From NCBI GenBank assembly GCA_945860785.1, contig CAMATD010000002.1, positions 25,432-89,431 of the forward strand: DNA of 64,000 nt, in the 5' to 3' direction. The notes under the pieces are model-generated. The model worked only from the letters and a program-made list of their open reading frames with translations, did not search any database and was not told the DNA's origin. A program made the translations under genes and the position numbers. Shown here in pieces: positions 9,397 to 21,560 of this stretch. The stretch's first letter is position 1. Each line of letters begins with the position of its first letter. This DNA comes from Variovorax sp. YR752 (GTDB lineage Bacteria; Pseudomonadota; Gammaproteobacteria; Burkholderiales; Burkholderiaceae_C).

Positions 9397-10077
9397 TCAG
9401 GCGGCGGCCGTTTCGGCTTCGTGCGCAACAACAACTGCGCTCGCGCCCGCGGCGGCCAGCCGCGCAAAGCCGAGCCCGGCCAAGTAGACGCGGAATGTGC
9501 GCCGCCCGGTCAACACCAGGTCGAAGGCCGTCGGGTCGAGCAGCCAGTTCTGGATGAGCCCGCTGATCAGGGCGTGCAGGCCCTGCGCCGCCGCATAGCC
9601 GGGCATCGGCATCTTGAGATGGGCGCGGCGCGCGGCCAGTCGCAGGGCCTTTTCGAAATCGGACACGCAGGCGTTGCGCGCATCGAGGTGGCGCTGCTGC
9701 ACCGAGGCCATGTCGTGCGTGTACTCGACCTTGTGGGTGGCCACGTCGAACACGCGCCGCACCTGCGGGTCGGTGGTCATGAGGGTCAGCGCGTGCACCA
9801 TGCCCTCTTCGATCTCGGCCAGGGGGTCGTCGCTGCTGATGGCGAGGGCGTCCTTCGGCACGGCCTCCAGCGGCAGGATGACGCGCTCCATCATCGCGTT
9901 GAAGAGGTCGGCCTTGTCCTTGAAGTGCCAGTAGATGGCGCCACGCGTCGCGCCGGCCTGCTGCGCAATCTGCTGCAGCGAGGTCTGCGAGACGCCTTGC
10001 GCCTGAAACAGCAGCTCCGCGGCATCGAGCAACCGATGCCGCGTGGCCAATGCTTCTTCCTTCGTACGACGTGCCAC
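9397..10077 (-). CDS. TetR/AcrR family regulator of the adjacent RND pump (AcrR/TtgR-like)
   Basis: (V)ARRTKEEALATRHRLLDAAELLFQAQGVSQTSLQQIAQQAGATRGAIYWHFKDKADLFNAMMER; divergent from an RND operon. Confidence 0.9.
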   Translation of the reverse strand: MARRTKEEALATRHRLLDAAELLFQAQGVSQTSLQQIAQQAGATRGAIYWHFKDKADLFNAMMERVILPLEAVPKDALAISSDDPLAEIEEGMVHALTLMTTDPQVRRVFDVATHKVEYTHDMASVQQRHLDARNACVSDFEKALRLAARRAHLKMPMPGYAAAQGLHALISGLIQNWLLDPTAFDLVLTGRRTFRVYLAGLGFARLAAAGASAVVVAHEAETAAA

Positions 10078-10140
10078 CAAGTCTCCTGATTTGTAAAGGC
10101 AACGCCCCTTCCGCAGGGTGGGGCCATTGATGGTTGCCAC

Positions 10141-10162
10141 TATACATCCATGAATGTATGTA
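10141..10162. promoter_or_regulatory. AcrR-type operator between tetR and the RND operon
   Basis: tatacatccATGAATGTATGTA: imperfect inverted repeat; right half equals that of the E. coli AcrR operator TACATACATTTGTGAATGTATGTA. Confidence 0.65.
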
Positions 10163-10257
10163 AACTAGCGGGCTTCCCCGATGGCCCGGCTGTTTATGCT
10201 GGCTTCCCGTTCGCACCGCGAACGCGCCATCTCCCGTCTTCGCTTCAAAGGAATCGC

Positions 10258-11553
10258 ATGCCTCTCCTGCATGTTTCGCGTCAATCGTCGTTCTCGCCGC
10301 GTCTCGCGACCGTGGCCGCTGTCGTGCTGCTGGTCCTCGCGGGCTGCGGCAAGGGCGATGCGCCCGCCGGCCCCGGCGGCGGCGCAGGTGGCGGCCACCC
10401 GACCCCTGAAGTGGGCGTGGTCGTCGCCACGCCGACCGACGTCGGCCTCGTGACCGCACTGCCGGGCCGCCTCGAAGCCTCGCGCGTGGCGCAAGTGCGC
10501 GCCCGTGCCTCGGGCATCCTGCTCAAGCGCGAGTTCCGCGAAGGCAGCGACGTGAAGGCCGGCCAGCTGCTGTTCCGCATCGACCCGGCGCCGCTGGTGG
10601 CCGCTTCGCAGAACGCACAAGCCACGCTGGCACGCGCCGAAGCCAACGCCGTGCAGGCCAAGGCACTGGCCGACCGCTACAAGCCGCTGGTCGAAGCCAA
10701 CGCGGTGAGCAAGCAGGAATACGCGACGGCAGTGGCCTCGCAAAAGACCGCCGAGGCCGACGTGGCCTCCGGCCGCGCCGCCGTGACAACCGCCAAGATC
10801 AACCTCGGCTATGCCGACGTGACCTCGCCCATCGCAGGCCGCATCGGCCGCGCCCTCGTGACCGAAGGCGCGCTGGTGGGCCAGAGCGATGCCACCGAGC
10901 TCGCCGTGGTGCAGCAGATCAACCCGGTGTACGTGAACTTCACGCAGTCGGCCTCCGACGTGCTGAAGCTGCGCCGTGCGCTGGCCGCCGGCCAGTACAA
11001 GCGCGCGAACGGCGAAGAGGCCGCGGCCGTGAACATCGTGCTGGAAGACGGCACCGACTACGCCCTGCCCGGCAAGCTGCTGTTCTCCGACCTCACGGTG
11101 GATTCGACCACCGGCCAGGTCACGCTGCGCGCCGAAGTGCCCAACCCCAAGGGTGAACTGCTGCCCGGCCTGTATGTGCGCGTGAAGCTCGAGCAGGCCC
11201 AGGCCAGCAACGCGATCACGCTGCCGCAGCAGGCCGTCACGCGCACCCAGCAGGGCGACACCGTGTCGGTGGTCGACAAGGACGGCAAGATCAGCAAGCG
11301 CACCGTGAAGATCAGCGCCGCCAAGGACAACCAGTGGGTGGTGCTCGACGGCCTGAAGACCGGCGAACAGGTGATGGTCGACGGCTTCCAGAAGCTGCAG
11401 ATGATGCCGCCCGGCACGCCGGTGAAGGCCGTGCCGTGGAAGAAGCCAGACCCGAACGCGGCCCCGGCGCCCGCGGCACCTGCTCCTGGTGCTGCCCCCG
11501 CAGCTGCCGCACCGGCCGCAGCGCCCGCAGCAGCCCCAGCCGAGAAGAAGTAA
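10258..11553 (+). CDS. RND efflux periplasmic adaptor lipoprotein (AcrA/MexA-like)
   Basis: Lipobox VLAGCGKGD; RARASGILLKREFREGSDVKAGQLLFRIDPAP; membrane-fusion family features. Confidence 0.93.
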   Translation: MPLLHVSRQSSFSPRLATVAAVVLLVLAGCGKGDAPAGPGGGAGGGHPTPEVGVVVATPTDVGLVTALPGRLEASRVAQVRARASGILLKREFREGSDVKAGQLLFRIDPAPLVAASQNAQATLARAEANAVQAKALADRYKPLVEANAVSKQEYATAVASQKTAEADVASGRAAVTTAKINLGYADVTSPIAGRIGRALVTEGALVGQSDATELAVVQQINPVYVNFTQSASDVLKLRRALAAGQYKRANGEEAAAVNIVLEDGTDYALPGKLLFSDLTVDSTTGQVTLRAEVPNPKGELLPGLYVRVKLEQAQASNAITLPQQAVTRTQQGDTVSVVDKDGKISKRTVKISAAKDNQWVVLDGLKTGEQVMVDGFQKLQMMPPGTPVKAVPWKKPDPNAAPAPAAPAPGAAPAAAAPAAAPAAAPAEKK

Positions 11554-11569
11554 TCAGGAGCGCGCCCGC

Positions 11570-14500
11570 ATGGCTAAATTCTTTATCGACCGACCGATCT
11601 TCGCCTGGGTGATCGCGCTGTTCATCCTGGTGATGGGCGGCGTCGCAATCACCCAGCTGCCGATCTCGCAGTACCCGCCGGTGACTCCTCCGGCCATCGT
11701 GATCAGCGTCGCCTACCCCGGCGCCTCGGCCCAGACCCTCGAGGACAGCGTGCTGTCCGTCATCGAGCGTGAAATGAACGGCTCGCCGGGCCTGATCTAC
11801 ATGGAATCGGTGGCCCAGGCCGACGGCACCGGCACCATCACGATCAGCTTCGAGGCCGGCACCAACGACGACCTCGCGCAGGTGGACGTGCAGAACCGGC
11901 TCTCGCGCGCCACGCCGCGCCTGCCGGCGTCCGTGACCCAGCAGGGTGTTCGCGTGGACAAGTCGCGCAACAACTTCCTGCTGTTCGCAATGCTGTCTTC
12001 GGACAACCCCGCGTTCGACCCGGTCGCGCTCGGCGACTACGCCTCGCGCAACATCGTGCCCGAGCTGCAGCGTGTCGTCGGCGTGGGCCAGGCCCAGCTG
12101 TTCGGCACCGAAAACGCGATGCGCATCTGGATCGATCCGGCCAAGCTGCAGGGCTTCAACCTGTCGGCAACCGACGTGAACAACGCGATCCGCGCGCAGA
12201 ACGCCCAGGTGTCCTCCGGCACGCTCGGCGACCTGCCGAACATTCCCGGCCAGGCCATTGCGGCCACCGTGGTGGTGAACGGCCAGCTCGCCAACGTGGA
12301 CCAGTTCAAGAACATCGTGCTGCGCGCCAACACCGACGGCTCGACCGTGCGGCTCAAGGACGTCGCACGCGTCGAACTGGGCGGCCAGTCGTACGCGACC
12401 TCGGCACGTTTGAACGGCGTGCCCGCCGTCGGTATCAGCGTCCAGCCCACGCCGAACGGCAACGCACTGCAATCGGCCAAGGCGATCCGCGCCAAGATGA
12501 CCGAACTCGAACGCTTCTCCCGTCGGGCGTGAAGTGGAACATTCCGTACGACAGCTCGCGCTTCGTGCAGATCTCGATCACCGAAGTGGTCAAGACGCTG
12601 CTGGAAGCCGTGGCGCTGGTGTTCGTGGTGATGTTCCTGTTCCTGCAGAACTGGCGCTACACGATCATCCCGACCATCGTGGTGCCGATCGCGCTGCTGG
12701 GCACCTTCGCCTCGCTGCTCGCCCTGGGCTTCTCGATCAACGTGCTGACCATGTTCGGCATGGTGCTGGTGATCGGTATCGTGGTGGACGATGCCATCGT
12801 GGTGGTGGAGAACGTCGAGCGCATCATGAGCGAGGAGGGGCTGTCGCCGTTCGAAGCCACGCGCAAGGCCATGAAGCAGATCTCCAGCGCCATCATCGGC
12901 GTGACGGTGGTGCTGATCTCGGTGTTCGTGCCGCTCGCGTTCTTCGCGGGTTCGACCGGCAACATCTACCGCCAGTTCTCGGCGGTGATGGTGACCTCGA
13001 TCGCCTTCTCGGCCTTCATGGCGCTGTCGCTCACGCCCGCGCTGTGCGCCACGCTGCTCAAGCCCGTGGAAGCAGGCCATCATCACGAGAAGACCGGCTT
13101 CTTCGGCTGGTTCAACCGTGGCTTCTCGCGCACGGCCAAGGGCTATGAAAGCATGGTCGCGCGCATCCTGCGCCGCGCCGCGCGCTACCTGATCATCTAC
13201 GTCGCGATCATCGGCGCGGTGGTGTTCACCTACAGCCGCCTGCCGAGCTCGTTCCTGCCGCAGGAAGACCAGGGCAACATCATCGTCAACGTGCAGCTGC
13301 CCCCGGGCGCGACGCAAGAGCGTGCGCTGTCGGTCATGCAGCAGGTCGAGGGCTTCATCCTCAAGCAGCCCGAAGTGCAGAGCATGGTGGGCGTGATGGG
13401 CTTCAGCTTCTCGGGCCAGGGCCAGAACGCAGGCCTCGCCTTCGTGACGCTCAAGGACTGGGAAGAACGCAAGGACCCGGCCCACTCGGCCAGCGCGCTG
13501 GCCGGCCGTGCCTTCGGTGCGCTCTCGGGCATCCGCGACGCATTCATCTACCCGCTGAGCCCGCCGCCCATTCCCGAACTGGGCAATGCCAGCGGCTTCA
13601 GCTTCCGGCTGCAGGACCGCTCGGGCGCAGGCCACGAGGCGCTGATCAACGCGCGCAACCAGCTGCTGGGCATGGCCGGGCAGAGCAAGATCCTCTCGCA
13701 GGTTCGCCCTGACGGCCTGGAAGACGCGCCGCAGCTGCAGATCGACATCGATCGCGACAAGGCCAACGCCCTGGGCGTGAGCTTCGACGCGATCAACGCC
13801 ACGCTGTCGACGGGTCTGGGTTCGAGCTACATCAACGACTTCCCGAACCGCGGCCGCCTGCAGCGCGTGGTGGTGCAGGCCGATGCGCCCGCCCGCATGC
13901 AGCCCGACGACCTGCTCAAGCTGAACGCCAGCAACACGCAGGGCCAGCCGGTGCCGCTGTCGGCCTTTGCGACCACCAAGTGGGTCACGGGCGCCACGCA
14001 GACAGTGCGCTACAACGGCTACCCCGCGATCCGCATCAGCGGCGACGCCGCCGCGGGCTTCAGCACGGGTGCCGCCATGGCCGAGATGGAAAAGCTCGCC
14101 GGCCAGCTGCCGCAAGGCTTCGGCTTCGAGTGGACGGGCCAGTCGCGCGAGGAAAAGCTCGCGGGTTCGCAGGCCATCATCCTGTACGGCTTCGCGATCC
14201 TGGCGGTGTTCCTCTGCCTGGCCGCGCTGTACGAAAGCTGGTCGATCCCGCTGTCGGTGATTCTGGTGGTGCCGCTCGGCGTGCTGGGCGTGCTGCTGGC
14301 AACCATGCTGCGCGCCTATTCGAACGACGTGTACTTCCAAGTGGGGCTGATCACGATCATCGGCCTCTCCGCGAAGAACGCGATTCTGATCATCGAGTTC
14401 GCCAAGGACCTGCAGGCGCAGGGCAAGGGCGTCATCGAATCGGCGCTGGCCGCAGCTCACCTGCGTTTCCGACCGATCGTGATGACCTCGCTGGCCTTCG

Positions 14501-14733
14501 GCCTGGGCGTGGTGCCGCTGGTGATCGCCTCGGGCGCCGGTTCGGCCAGCCAGCGCGCCATCGGCACCGGCGTGCTCGGCGGCATGGTGACCGGTACCGC
14601 GCTCGCCGTGATTTTCGTGCCGGTGTTCTTCGTCGTGGTGCGCACCCTGTTCAAGGGCAGCGCGTGCCAGCATGAGGCCGACAAGCAGCATGCAGAAGCC
14701 GCCGGCATCGTGGAGGAACCCAAACATGACTAA
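11570..14733 (+). CDS. RND efflux inner-membrane transporter (AcrB/MexB-like), split by a frameshift near 12515
   Basis: MAKFFIDRPIFAWVIALFILVMGGVAI...; second frame resumes PSGVKWNIPYDSSRFVQISITEVVKTLLEAV...GIVVDDAIVVVENVERIM. Confidence 0.92.
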
Positions 14734-16147
14734 GAAACTGATTCCCACAGCCCTGGCAGCCGCCATGCTGCTGGCCGGCTGCTCGCTGATCCCGACGTAC
14801 GAGCGCCCTGCCGCGCCGGTGCCGACCACCTTCCCGGGTGACCCGTCGCAACCGGCCGGCCAGGCGGCCGCGGCCCTGCCGTGGCAGGACTTCTTCACCG
14901 ACCCGCGCCTTGCGGGCCTGATCCAGACTGCGCTCGCGAACAACCGTGACCTGCGCGTGTCGGTGCTCAACATCGAGCAGGCGCGTGCACAGTTCCAGAT
15001 CGAACGATCGGCGCTGTTCCCGGCGCTTGGCCTGACGGGCAGCGGCTCGCGCTCGAGCCCGAACCCCTACCAGGCGTTCGACAGCAGTGTCGGCAGCGTG
15101 TCGTCGCAGTACAGCGTCAACTTCGGCTTCACGGCCTGGGAGCTCGACTTCTTCGGCCGCATCCGCGCGCTGAAGGACCAGGCCCTGGCGCAATACCTCG
15201 CCACCGAGGAAACGCGCAAGGCCGCGCAGATCAGCCTGATCGCCGCCGTTGCCTCGGGCTGGATCACTGTGATGGCCGACAACGAACTGCTCGAGATCAC
15301 GCGCCAGACGATGGTCACGCGCGCAGAGTCGGTGCGCCTGGCCAAGCTGCGCTTCGACAACGGCGTGTCGTCCGAAATCGATTTCCAGGCCGCGAACACG
15401 GCCGCGGAGAGTGCACGCGCCACCTATGCGCAGCAGCAGCGCGCACGCCTGCAGGACGAGAATGCGCTCGCCCTGCTGCTGGGCGCGCCGGTGCCGGCCG
15501 CGGCCATCGCCAGCGGCACCAACGGGCTGGACAGCATCCAGCCGATGCCCGACGTGCCGGCCGGCCTGCCCTCCGACATGCTGATCGAGCGCCCGGACAT
15601 CCGTGCGGCCGAACAGCAGCTGATCGCCGCCAACGCCAACATCGGCGCGGCACGTGCGAACTTCTTCCCGCGCGTGTCGCTGACCAGTTCGATCGGCACC
15701 GCGAGCAGCCAGTTCTCGGGCCTGTTCGACCGCGGCTCCAAGGCCTGGTCCTTCGCGCCCACGGTCACGCTGCCGATCTTCGATGCGGGCAACAACTGGG
15801 CCACGCTGTAATCGTCCAAGGCCGGGCGCGAGATCGCGGTCGCGCAGTACGAGAAGTCGATCCAGACCGCGTTCCGCGAAGTGGCGGATGCGCTGGCCGG
15901 CCGCGCCACGCTGGGCGAAGAGGTGCGTGCGCAGCGCGCGCAGGCCACCGCGGAAGCGGTGCGCTTCAAGCTCTCCGACCTGCGCTACCGCAACGGCATC
16001 GCCAGCGCGCTCGACCTGCTCGACGCCCAGCGTTCGCTGTTCACGGCGCAGCAGCTGGCGGTCAATGCGCGGCTGCTGCAGCTGCAGAACCAGGTCACGC
16101 TGTACAAGACCCTGGGTGGCGGCTGGGCCACACGCGACAAGGGCTGA
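14726..16147 (+). CDS. Efflux outer-membrane factor lipoprotein (OprM/NodT family) with in-frame TAA at 15809-15811
   Basis: MTKKLIPTALAAAMLLAGCSLIPTYERP...; same frame continues SSKAGREIAVAQYEKSIQTAFREVADALAGR after the stop. Confidence 0.88.
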
Positions 16148-16204
16148 GGCGCACTGGCGCCCGATATCGAGCGGCCAATCGCCCGGCGGGGCGAGGGGCC
16201 TCTC

Positions 16205-16210
16205 TATAAT
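16205..16210 (+). promoter_or_regulatory. Putative sigma70 -10 box upstream of cytochrome c
   Basis: Exact TATAAT 54 bp before the ATG at 16264; no strong -35. Confidence 0.4.
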
Positions 16211-16263
16211 CGTCGGTTGATCTAGAAAAAGCCCCCCGACGAGCCCCCGTTATTGAGGACGCC

Positions 16264-16881
16264 ATGAGCGCAGACCCGCATTACCAGGCCACAGAAGAAG
16301 CCCATACCGGCCCCATCAAGAACCCGAAGCAACTGCTGCTCGCGGTATTTTTCTCCTTCATTGCCCCGATCCTGATCATCGTGGGTCTTGTCGCCTACGT
16401 GGTCTCGGGCACCAAGCCCGCGGGCACGGCGGAAGGCGAGAGCATGTCGCTCTACGGCGTGTCGAAGGAAGCGCGCGACCGCGAAGTGGCCGAACGCCTC
16501 AAGAAGATCGGCTCCATCGAGATCCGCGACGCCAACCGCCCCCTCGCCGCCGGCGAGGCCGTGTTCAAGGCCCAGTGCATTGCCTGCCACGGCGCGCCCG
16601 GCATTCCCGGTGCGCCTCACCTGAGCGACGCTGCGGCCTGGGGCCCTCGCATCGGCCAGGGCTATGCGACGCTGCTCGAACATGCGCTCAAGGGCAAGGG
16701 CGCCATGCCTGCCCAGGGTGGCGGCGACTTCGAAGACCTCGAAGTGGGTCGTGCCGTGGTCTACATGGCCAACGCCGGCGGCGCCAAGTTCCCGGTGCCG
16801 GACCGCCCGGCAGCTGCAGCGCCTGCAGAGGGCGCCTCGGGTGCGGCACCTGCCGCCTCGGCACCCTCAGCGGCAAAGTAA
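16264..16881 (+). CDS. Membrane-anchored c-type cytochrome (cytochrome c5 type)
   Basis: N-terminal TM, CIACHG heme motif, distal Met in GAMPAQGG. Confidence 0.92.
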   Translation: MSADPHYQATEEAHTGPIKNPKQLLLAVFFSFIAPILIIVGLVAYVVSGTKPAGTAEGESMSLYGVSKEARDREVAERLKKIGSIEIRDANRPLAAGEAVFKAQCIACHGAPGIPGAPHLSDAAAWGPRIGQGYATLLEHALKGKGAMPAQGGGDFEDLEVGRAVVYMANAGGAKFPVPDRPAAAAPAEGASGAAPAASAPSAAK

Positions 16882-16900
16882 CCTGCCCCGCCCCAAAGAA

Positions 16901-16926
16901 AAAGCCGGCCCAGCGCCGGCTTTTTT
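16901..16926 (+). terminator. Rho-independent terminator after cytochrome c
   Basis: AAAGCCGGC-CCAGC-GCCGGCTTTTTT. Confidence 0.85.
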
Positions 16927-16947
16927 GCGGGCGGCCGCTGCTGCGGA

Positions 16948-17511
16948 CTATTGTTTTGATAGCGCGGCAGTAGCGCCGGCATGGCACTCCGCAGGGCTCA
17001 TGACATGGCCGAAGCGCTGCGGCAGCTCACCGGCCCGAACCGCTTCCGGCGTCCACAGCCCCTGCTCGATGGCTTCGGCCGCGATGCCCACGTCCTGCGT
17101 GTAAACCAGTCCCAGCCCGATCGGCGCGACCAGATAGAGTCGGCCTTCCTCGTCGAGCAGGCAGGCCGAGACGTCGACCGCCTTCCCGATGTGGGCCGTG
17201 ACCGTGAAGCCCGCGCTTCCCTCATCGGCCACCCGCCAGACCAGCGGCGCAGCCTCCAGCTCCACGTAGACGCGCTGCGGCCCGTTCTGGAAGAACCACT
17301 GCCCTTCGTCGTCGTGCTCGTAGTTGCGGTGGATGAAGTCGATCAGCTTGTCGTGCCGCAGCATCGAGCCCTTGGCCACCCGGAACGGGCCCTGGGCCTG
17401 CGTCCGGTCGTCACGCATATACCAGTTGCCGCGCGCATCGAGGCCGAGCCAACCGTAGCAGTGCGGCACGTTGGGCCACTTGGCGAGCGCTTGCTTGACG
17501 ATGTCGTCCAT
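16948..17511 (-). CDS. Conserved hypothetical protein
   Basis: MDDIVKQALAKWPNVPHCYGWLGLDARGNWYMRDD..., adjacent to the hydrolase gene on the same strand. Confidence 0.75.
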   Translation of the reverse strand: MDDIVKQALAKWPNVPHCYGWLGLDARGNWYMRDDRTQAQGPFRVAKGSMLRHDKLIDFIHRNYEHDDEGQWFFQNGPQRVYVELEAAPLVWRVADEGSAGFTVTAHIGKAVDVSACLLDEEGRLYLVAPIGLGLVYTQDVGIAAEAIEQGLWTPEAVRAGELPQRFGHVMSPAECHAGATAALSKQ

Positions 17512-17515
17512 TCGC

Positions 17516-18532
17516 TCATTCTCCCGCTGGTTGCGCAGCAGGGGCGTCAGCCAAAGCGCCGCCATGCAGCTGCAGCCAGGTTCCGACGCGCTCCGGCATC
17601 CCCCGCACATGCCCCAGCGGGAAGCCCACATGGCCGCCCTGCGCCGGCTGCCACAGCGTGACGTGCCGCCCGACCTCGCCGGGCCCCGGCAGGCTGCGGG
17701 CCGGAATGAACGGATCGTTGAGGGCGTTCACCACCAGCGTGGGCACGCGGATCGCGCCCAGGTGCGGCTTGGACGAGCCCCACGCCCAGTAGTCGTCGGT
17801 GTTGCGAAAGCCGTGCAGCGGCGCGGTGAACACGTCGTCGAAGGTGTAGAGGTCTCGCGCGGCCATCAGCCGGTCGCGGTCGAACAGCCCCGGGAACTGC
17901 GCCAGCTTGGCGAGCGCCTTGGGCTTCATGGTCGCAAGGAACATGCGCGTGTAGACCAACCGGTTGAAGCCGCGGCCGATCGCCTCGCCGCCGGCCGCGA
18001 GGTCGACCGGCGCGGACACCGAGGCCACTGCGCCGACCGTGGCACGGGCCGTGTCGCCGGCCTCGCAGGCCCAGCGCAGCAGCGCATTGCCGCCGAGCGA
18101 GACGCCCGCGGCCAGCACCGGCCCGCCGCCACCGTCACGAAGCGCATGCTGGTCGTGCATGCGCCGCAGGATCCAGCCGATCTCTTCGTAGTCGCCCGAG
18201 TGGTAGGCGCGCGGCGCGAGGTTCAGCTCGCCGCTGCAGCCCCTGAAGTGCGGCACCGCGAAGGCCATGCCCTGCTCGGCCGCAAACGCGGCAAAGGCCT
18301 CCGCGTAGTGGCTGCGCGAAGAGCCTGCGAGCCCATGGAACAGCACCAGCAGCGGCCGCGGGCCCGGCAGGGGCGCATCGATGAAGTCGACATCGATGAA
18401 GTCCCCGTCGGGCGCATTCCAGCGCTCGCGGCGGTACACCGGCGCCGGCCCGTCGAAGCGACGGGCATAGAGCGCGGCCCAGATGGTCTGCAGGTTGCCG
18501 CCGGGCAGCCAGCGCGGCGCCGCATAGTCCAT
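17516..18532 (-). CDS. YheT family alpha/beta hydrolase
   Basis: LVLFHGLAGSSRSHYAEAFA, FRGCSGELN, AGVSLGGNALLRW nucleophile elbow. Confidence 0.88.
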   Translation of the reverse strand: MDYAAPRWLPGGNLQTIWAALYARRFDGPAPVYRRERWNAPDGDFIDVDFIDAPLPGPRPLLVLFHGLAGSSRSHYAEAFAAFAAEQGMAFAVPHFRGCSGELNLAPRAYHSGDYEEIGWILRRMHDQHALRDGGGGPVLAAGVSLGGNALLRWACEAGDTARATVGAVASVSAPVDLAAGGEAIGRGFNRLVYTRMFLATMKPKALAKLAQFPGLFDRDRLMAARDLYTFDDVFTAPLHGFRNTDDYWAWGSSKPHLGAIRVPTLVVNALNDPFIPARSLPGPGEVGRHVTLWQPAQGGHVGFPLGHVRGMPERVGTWLQLHGGALADAPAAQPAGE

Positions 18533-18576
18533 GGCCGAGCGGGGGTGGTTCAGGGAAGGAGCGTCAGGAGGAGGCA

Positions 18577-19029
18577 TCAGTGAAGGGTCTGGGGCGGATC
18601 GTTCGCATCGTCCGGCTCGCGCGCGCTGCCCGGGCTTGCATGATGCGCCACCAGGCGCCAGCCCTGCGCGGTCTTGTGATAGACGTTGGTGGCCAGCACG
18701 AAGGCATGGCGCGGGCCCTCGGCCGTGAGCACCTCGATGCGCTCCAGCACGTTGTGCACCGCGCTCGCCAGCGACTCGATCTTGCGCACGCACGCCGGCA
18801 TGGCGTGGATCGCGCCGTTGCCGAACATCTGCTCGAACGCCGCGCGGATCGCCACGGTGCCCACCAGCCGCGGGCCGCCAGGGTGCACGCAGAACACCTC
18901 GTCCTCGTCGGCCCAGCAGGCCATCAAGGCGTCGATGTCGCCGCGCTGCAGCGCTTCGTAGAAGGCCGCCTCGACGTCGTCGGCAGTGCCGCCGATGGCC
19001 GCGGCGGCGCGGAGTGAGGTCTTGGGCAT
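18577..19029 (-). CDS. SnoaL-like / NTF2-fold (DUF4440-type) protein
   Basis: DDVEAAFYEALQRGDIDALMACWADEDEVFCVHPGGPRLVG...GWRLVAHHAS. Confidence 0.82.
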   Translation of the reverse strand: MPKTSLRAAAAIGGTADDVEAAFYEALQRGDIDALMACWADEDEVFCVHPGGPRLVGTVAIRAAFEQMFGNGAIHAMPACVRKIESLASAVHNVLERIEVLTAEGPRHAFVLATNVYHKTAQGWRLVAHHASPGSAREPDDANDPPQTLH

Positions 19030-19128
19030 GGCGTGATTTTGCCGCGCCATTCGTGACGTCGACGCTGCACCGCTTTGGTCCGGCCTGCACCGCGTCGCCG
19101 CAATTTCTCCGGTTCGCCTGCTCCACTT

Positions 19129-19144
19129 TGGACCAAATGGTCAA
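19129..19144. promoter_or_regulatory. RutR-type operator upstream of rutA
   Basis: TGGACCAAATGGTCAA matches TTGACCANNTGGTCAA at 13 of 14 specified positions. Confidence 0.75.
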
Positions 19145-19245
19145 AACACGAACACCGAACAACCATAACCCATTGATTTGAAAAGACTTATCCGACTGGC
19201 ACGCGCCATGCCTAGGGCTCTGCAACCTCGCAACAGGAGCCCTTC

Positions 19246-20358
<1,113 letters not shown>

Positions 20359-20366
20359 ACAGGGAG

Positions 20367-21137
20367 ATGCACGTGACCGCTCCCGCACGCAACGCCACGC
20401 TCACCTCGACCACGCCCGTCGGCGCACCGCGCCTGCTTGGCGCGCCTGCACCGCTAGTGCTGCACGCCACCGACTCCGCACTCATCGTCGTCGACATGCA
20501 GAACGCCTACGCGTCCATCGGCGGCTACGTCGACTCGGCTGGCTTCGACATCTCGGGCGCACAAGGCACGATCGCCAACATCGCGCGCACTATCGCGGCC
20601 GCACGTGCAGCCGGCATGCTCGTCGTGTTCCTGCAGAACGGCTGGGACGCGGCGTACGTCGAAGCGGGCGGCCCCGGCTCGCCCAACTGGCACAAGTCGA
20701 ACGCGCTCAAGACCATGCGCGCCAAGCCCGAGCTGCAGGGCAAGTTCCTCGCCAAGGGCGGCTGGGACTACGAGCTCATCGCTGAGATGAAGCCGCAGCC
20801 CGGCGACATCGTGGTGCCCAAGACCCGCTACAGCGGCTTCTTCAACAGCACGCTCGACAGCACCTTGCGCGCACGCGGCATCCGCCATCTCGTGTTCACC
20901 GGCATCGCGACCAACGTGTGCGTCGAATCGACGCTGCGCGACGCCTTCCACCTCGAATATTTCGCAGTGATGCTCGAAGACGCGACGCACGAACTCGGCG
21001 GCCCGGCCATCCAGAAGGCATCGGTCTACAACGTCGAGACCTTCTTCGGCTGGGTCTCCACGGTGGACCAGTTCTGCAGCACCTTCGCGCCGCCATCCAT
21101 CACCCAACCCATTCCGGTCGAAGCGGCCATCGCCTGA
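20367..21137 (+). CDS. rutB: Ureidoacrylate / peroxyureidoacrylate amidohydrolase
   Basis: Isochorismatase-like [25 protein letters not shown]; directly after rutA. Confidence 0.94.
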   Translation: MHVTAPARNATLTSTTPVGAPRLLGAPAPLVLHATDSALIVVDMQNAYASIGGYVDSAGFDISGAQGTIANIARTIAAARAAGMLVVFLQNGWDAAYVEAGGPGSPNWHKSNALKTMRAKPELQGKFLAKGGWDYELIAEMKPQPGDIVVPKTRYSGFFNSTLDSTLRARGIRHLVFTGIATNVCVESTLRDAFHLEYFAVMLEDATHELGGPAIQKASVYNVETFFGWVSTVDQFCSTFAPPSITQPIPVEAAIA

Positions 21138-21162
21138 TTTTTTTCTTTCGAAGGATTTCCTC

Positions 21163-21555
21163 ATGCCCAAGCAAGCCATCATCCCGCCCGGCACCGGCGT
21201 GCCGCTCGCCCCCTACGTCCCCGGCACGCTCGCCGACGGCGTGCTCTACGTCTCGGGCACCCTGCCCTTCGACAAGGACAACAACGTGGTCCACGTCGGC
21301 GACGCGAGCGCGCAGGCTCGCCACGTGCTCACCACCATCAAGGGCGTGGTCGAAGCAGCAGGCGGCACCATGGACGACGTGACCTTCAACCAGATCATGC
21401 TCAAGGACTGGGCCGACTACGCGAAGATCAACGCGGTTTATGCCGAGTTCTTTCCCGGCACCAAGCCCGCGCGCTACTGCATCCAGTGCGGCCTCGTGAA
21501 GCCCGATGCGCTCATCGAGATCGCCTCGATCGCTCACGTCGGAAAGAAGGCCTGA
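21163..21555 (+). CDS. rutC: RutC, RidA-like aminoacrylate deaminase family
   Basis: [37 protein letters not shown]. Confidence 0.94.
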   Translation: MPKQAIIPPGTGVPLAPYVPGTLADGVLYVSGTLPFDKDNNVVHVGDASAQARHVLTTIKGVVEAAGGTMDDVTFNQIMLKDWADYAKINAVYAEFFPGTKPARYCIQCGLVKPDALIEIASIAHVGKKA

Positions 21556-21560
21556 GCCTC

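Noticed and set aside
12037-14973. 978-aa minus-strand ORF opposite the RND transporter
   Set aside because: Low-complexity His/Arg/Glu-rich translation, antisense to AcrB-like coding sequence.
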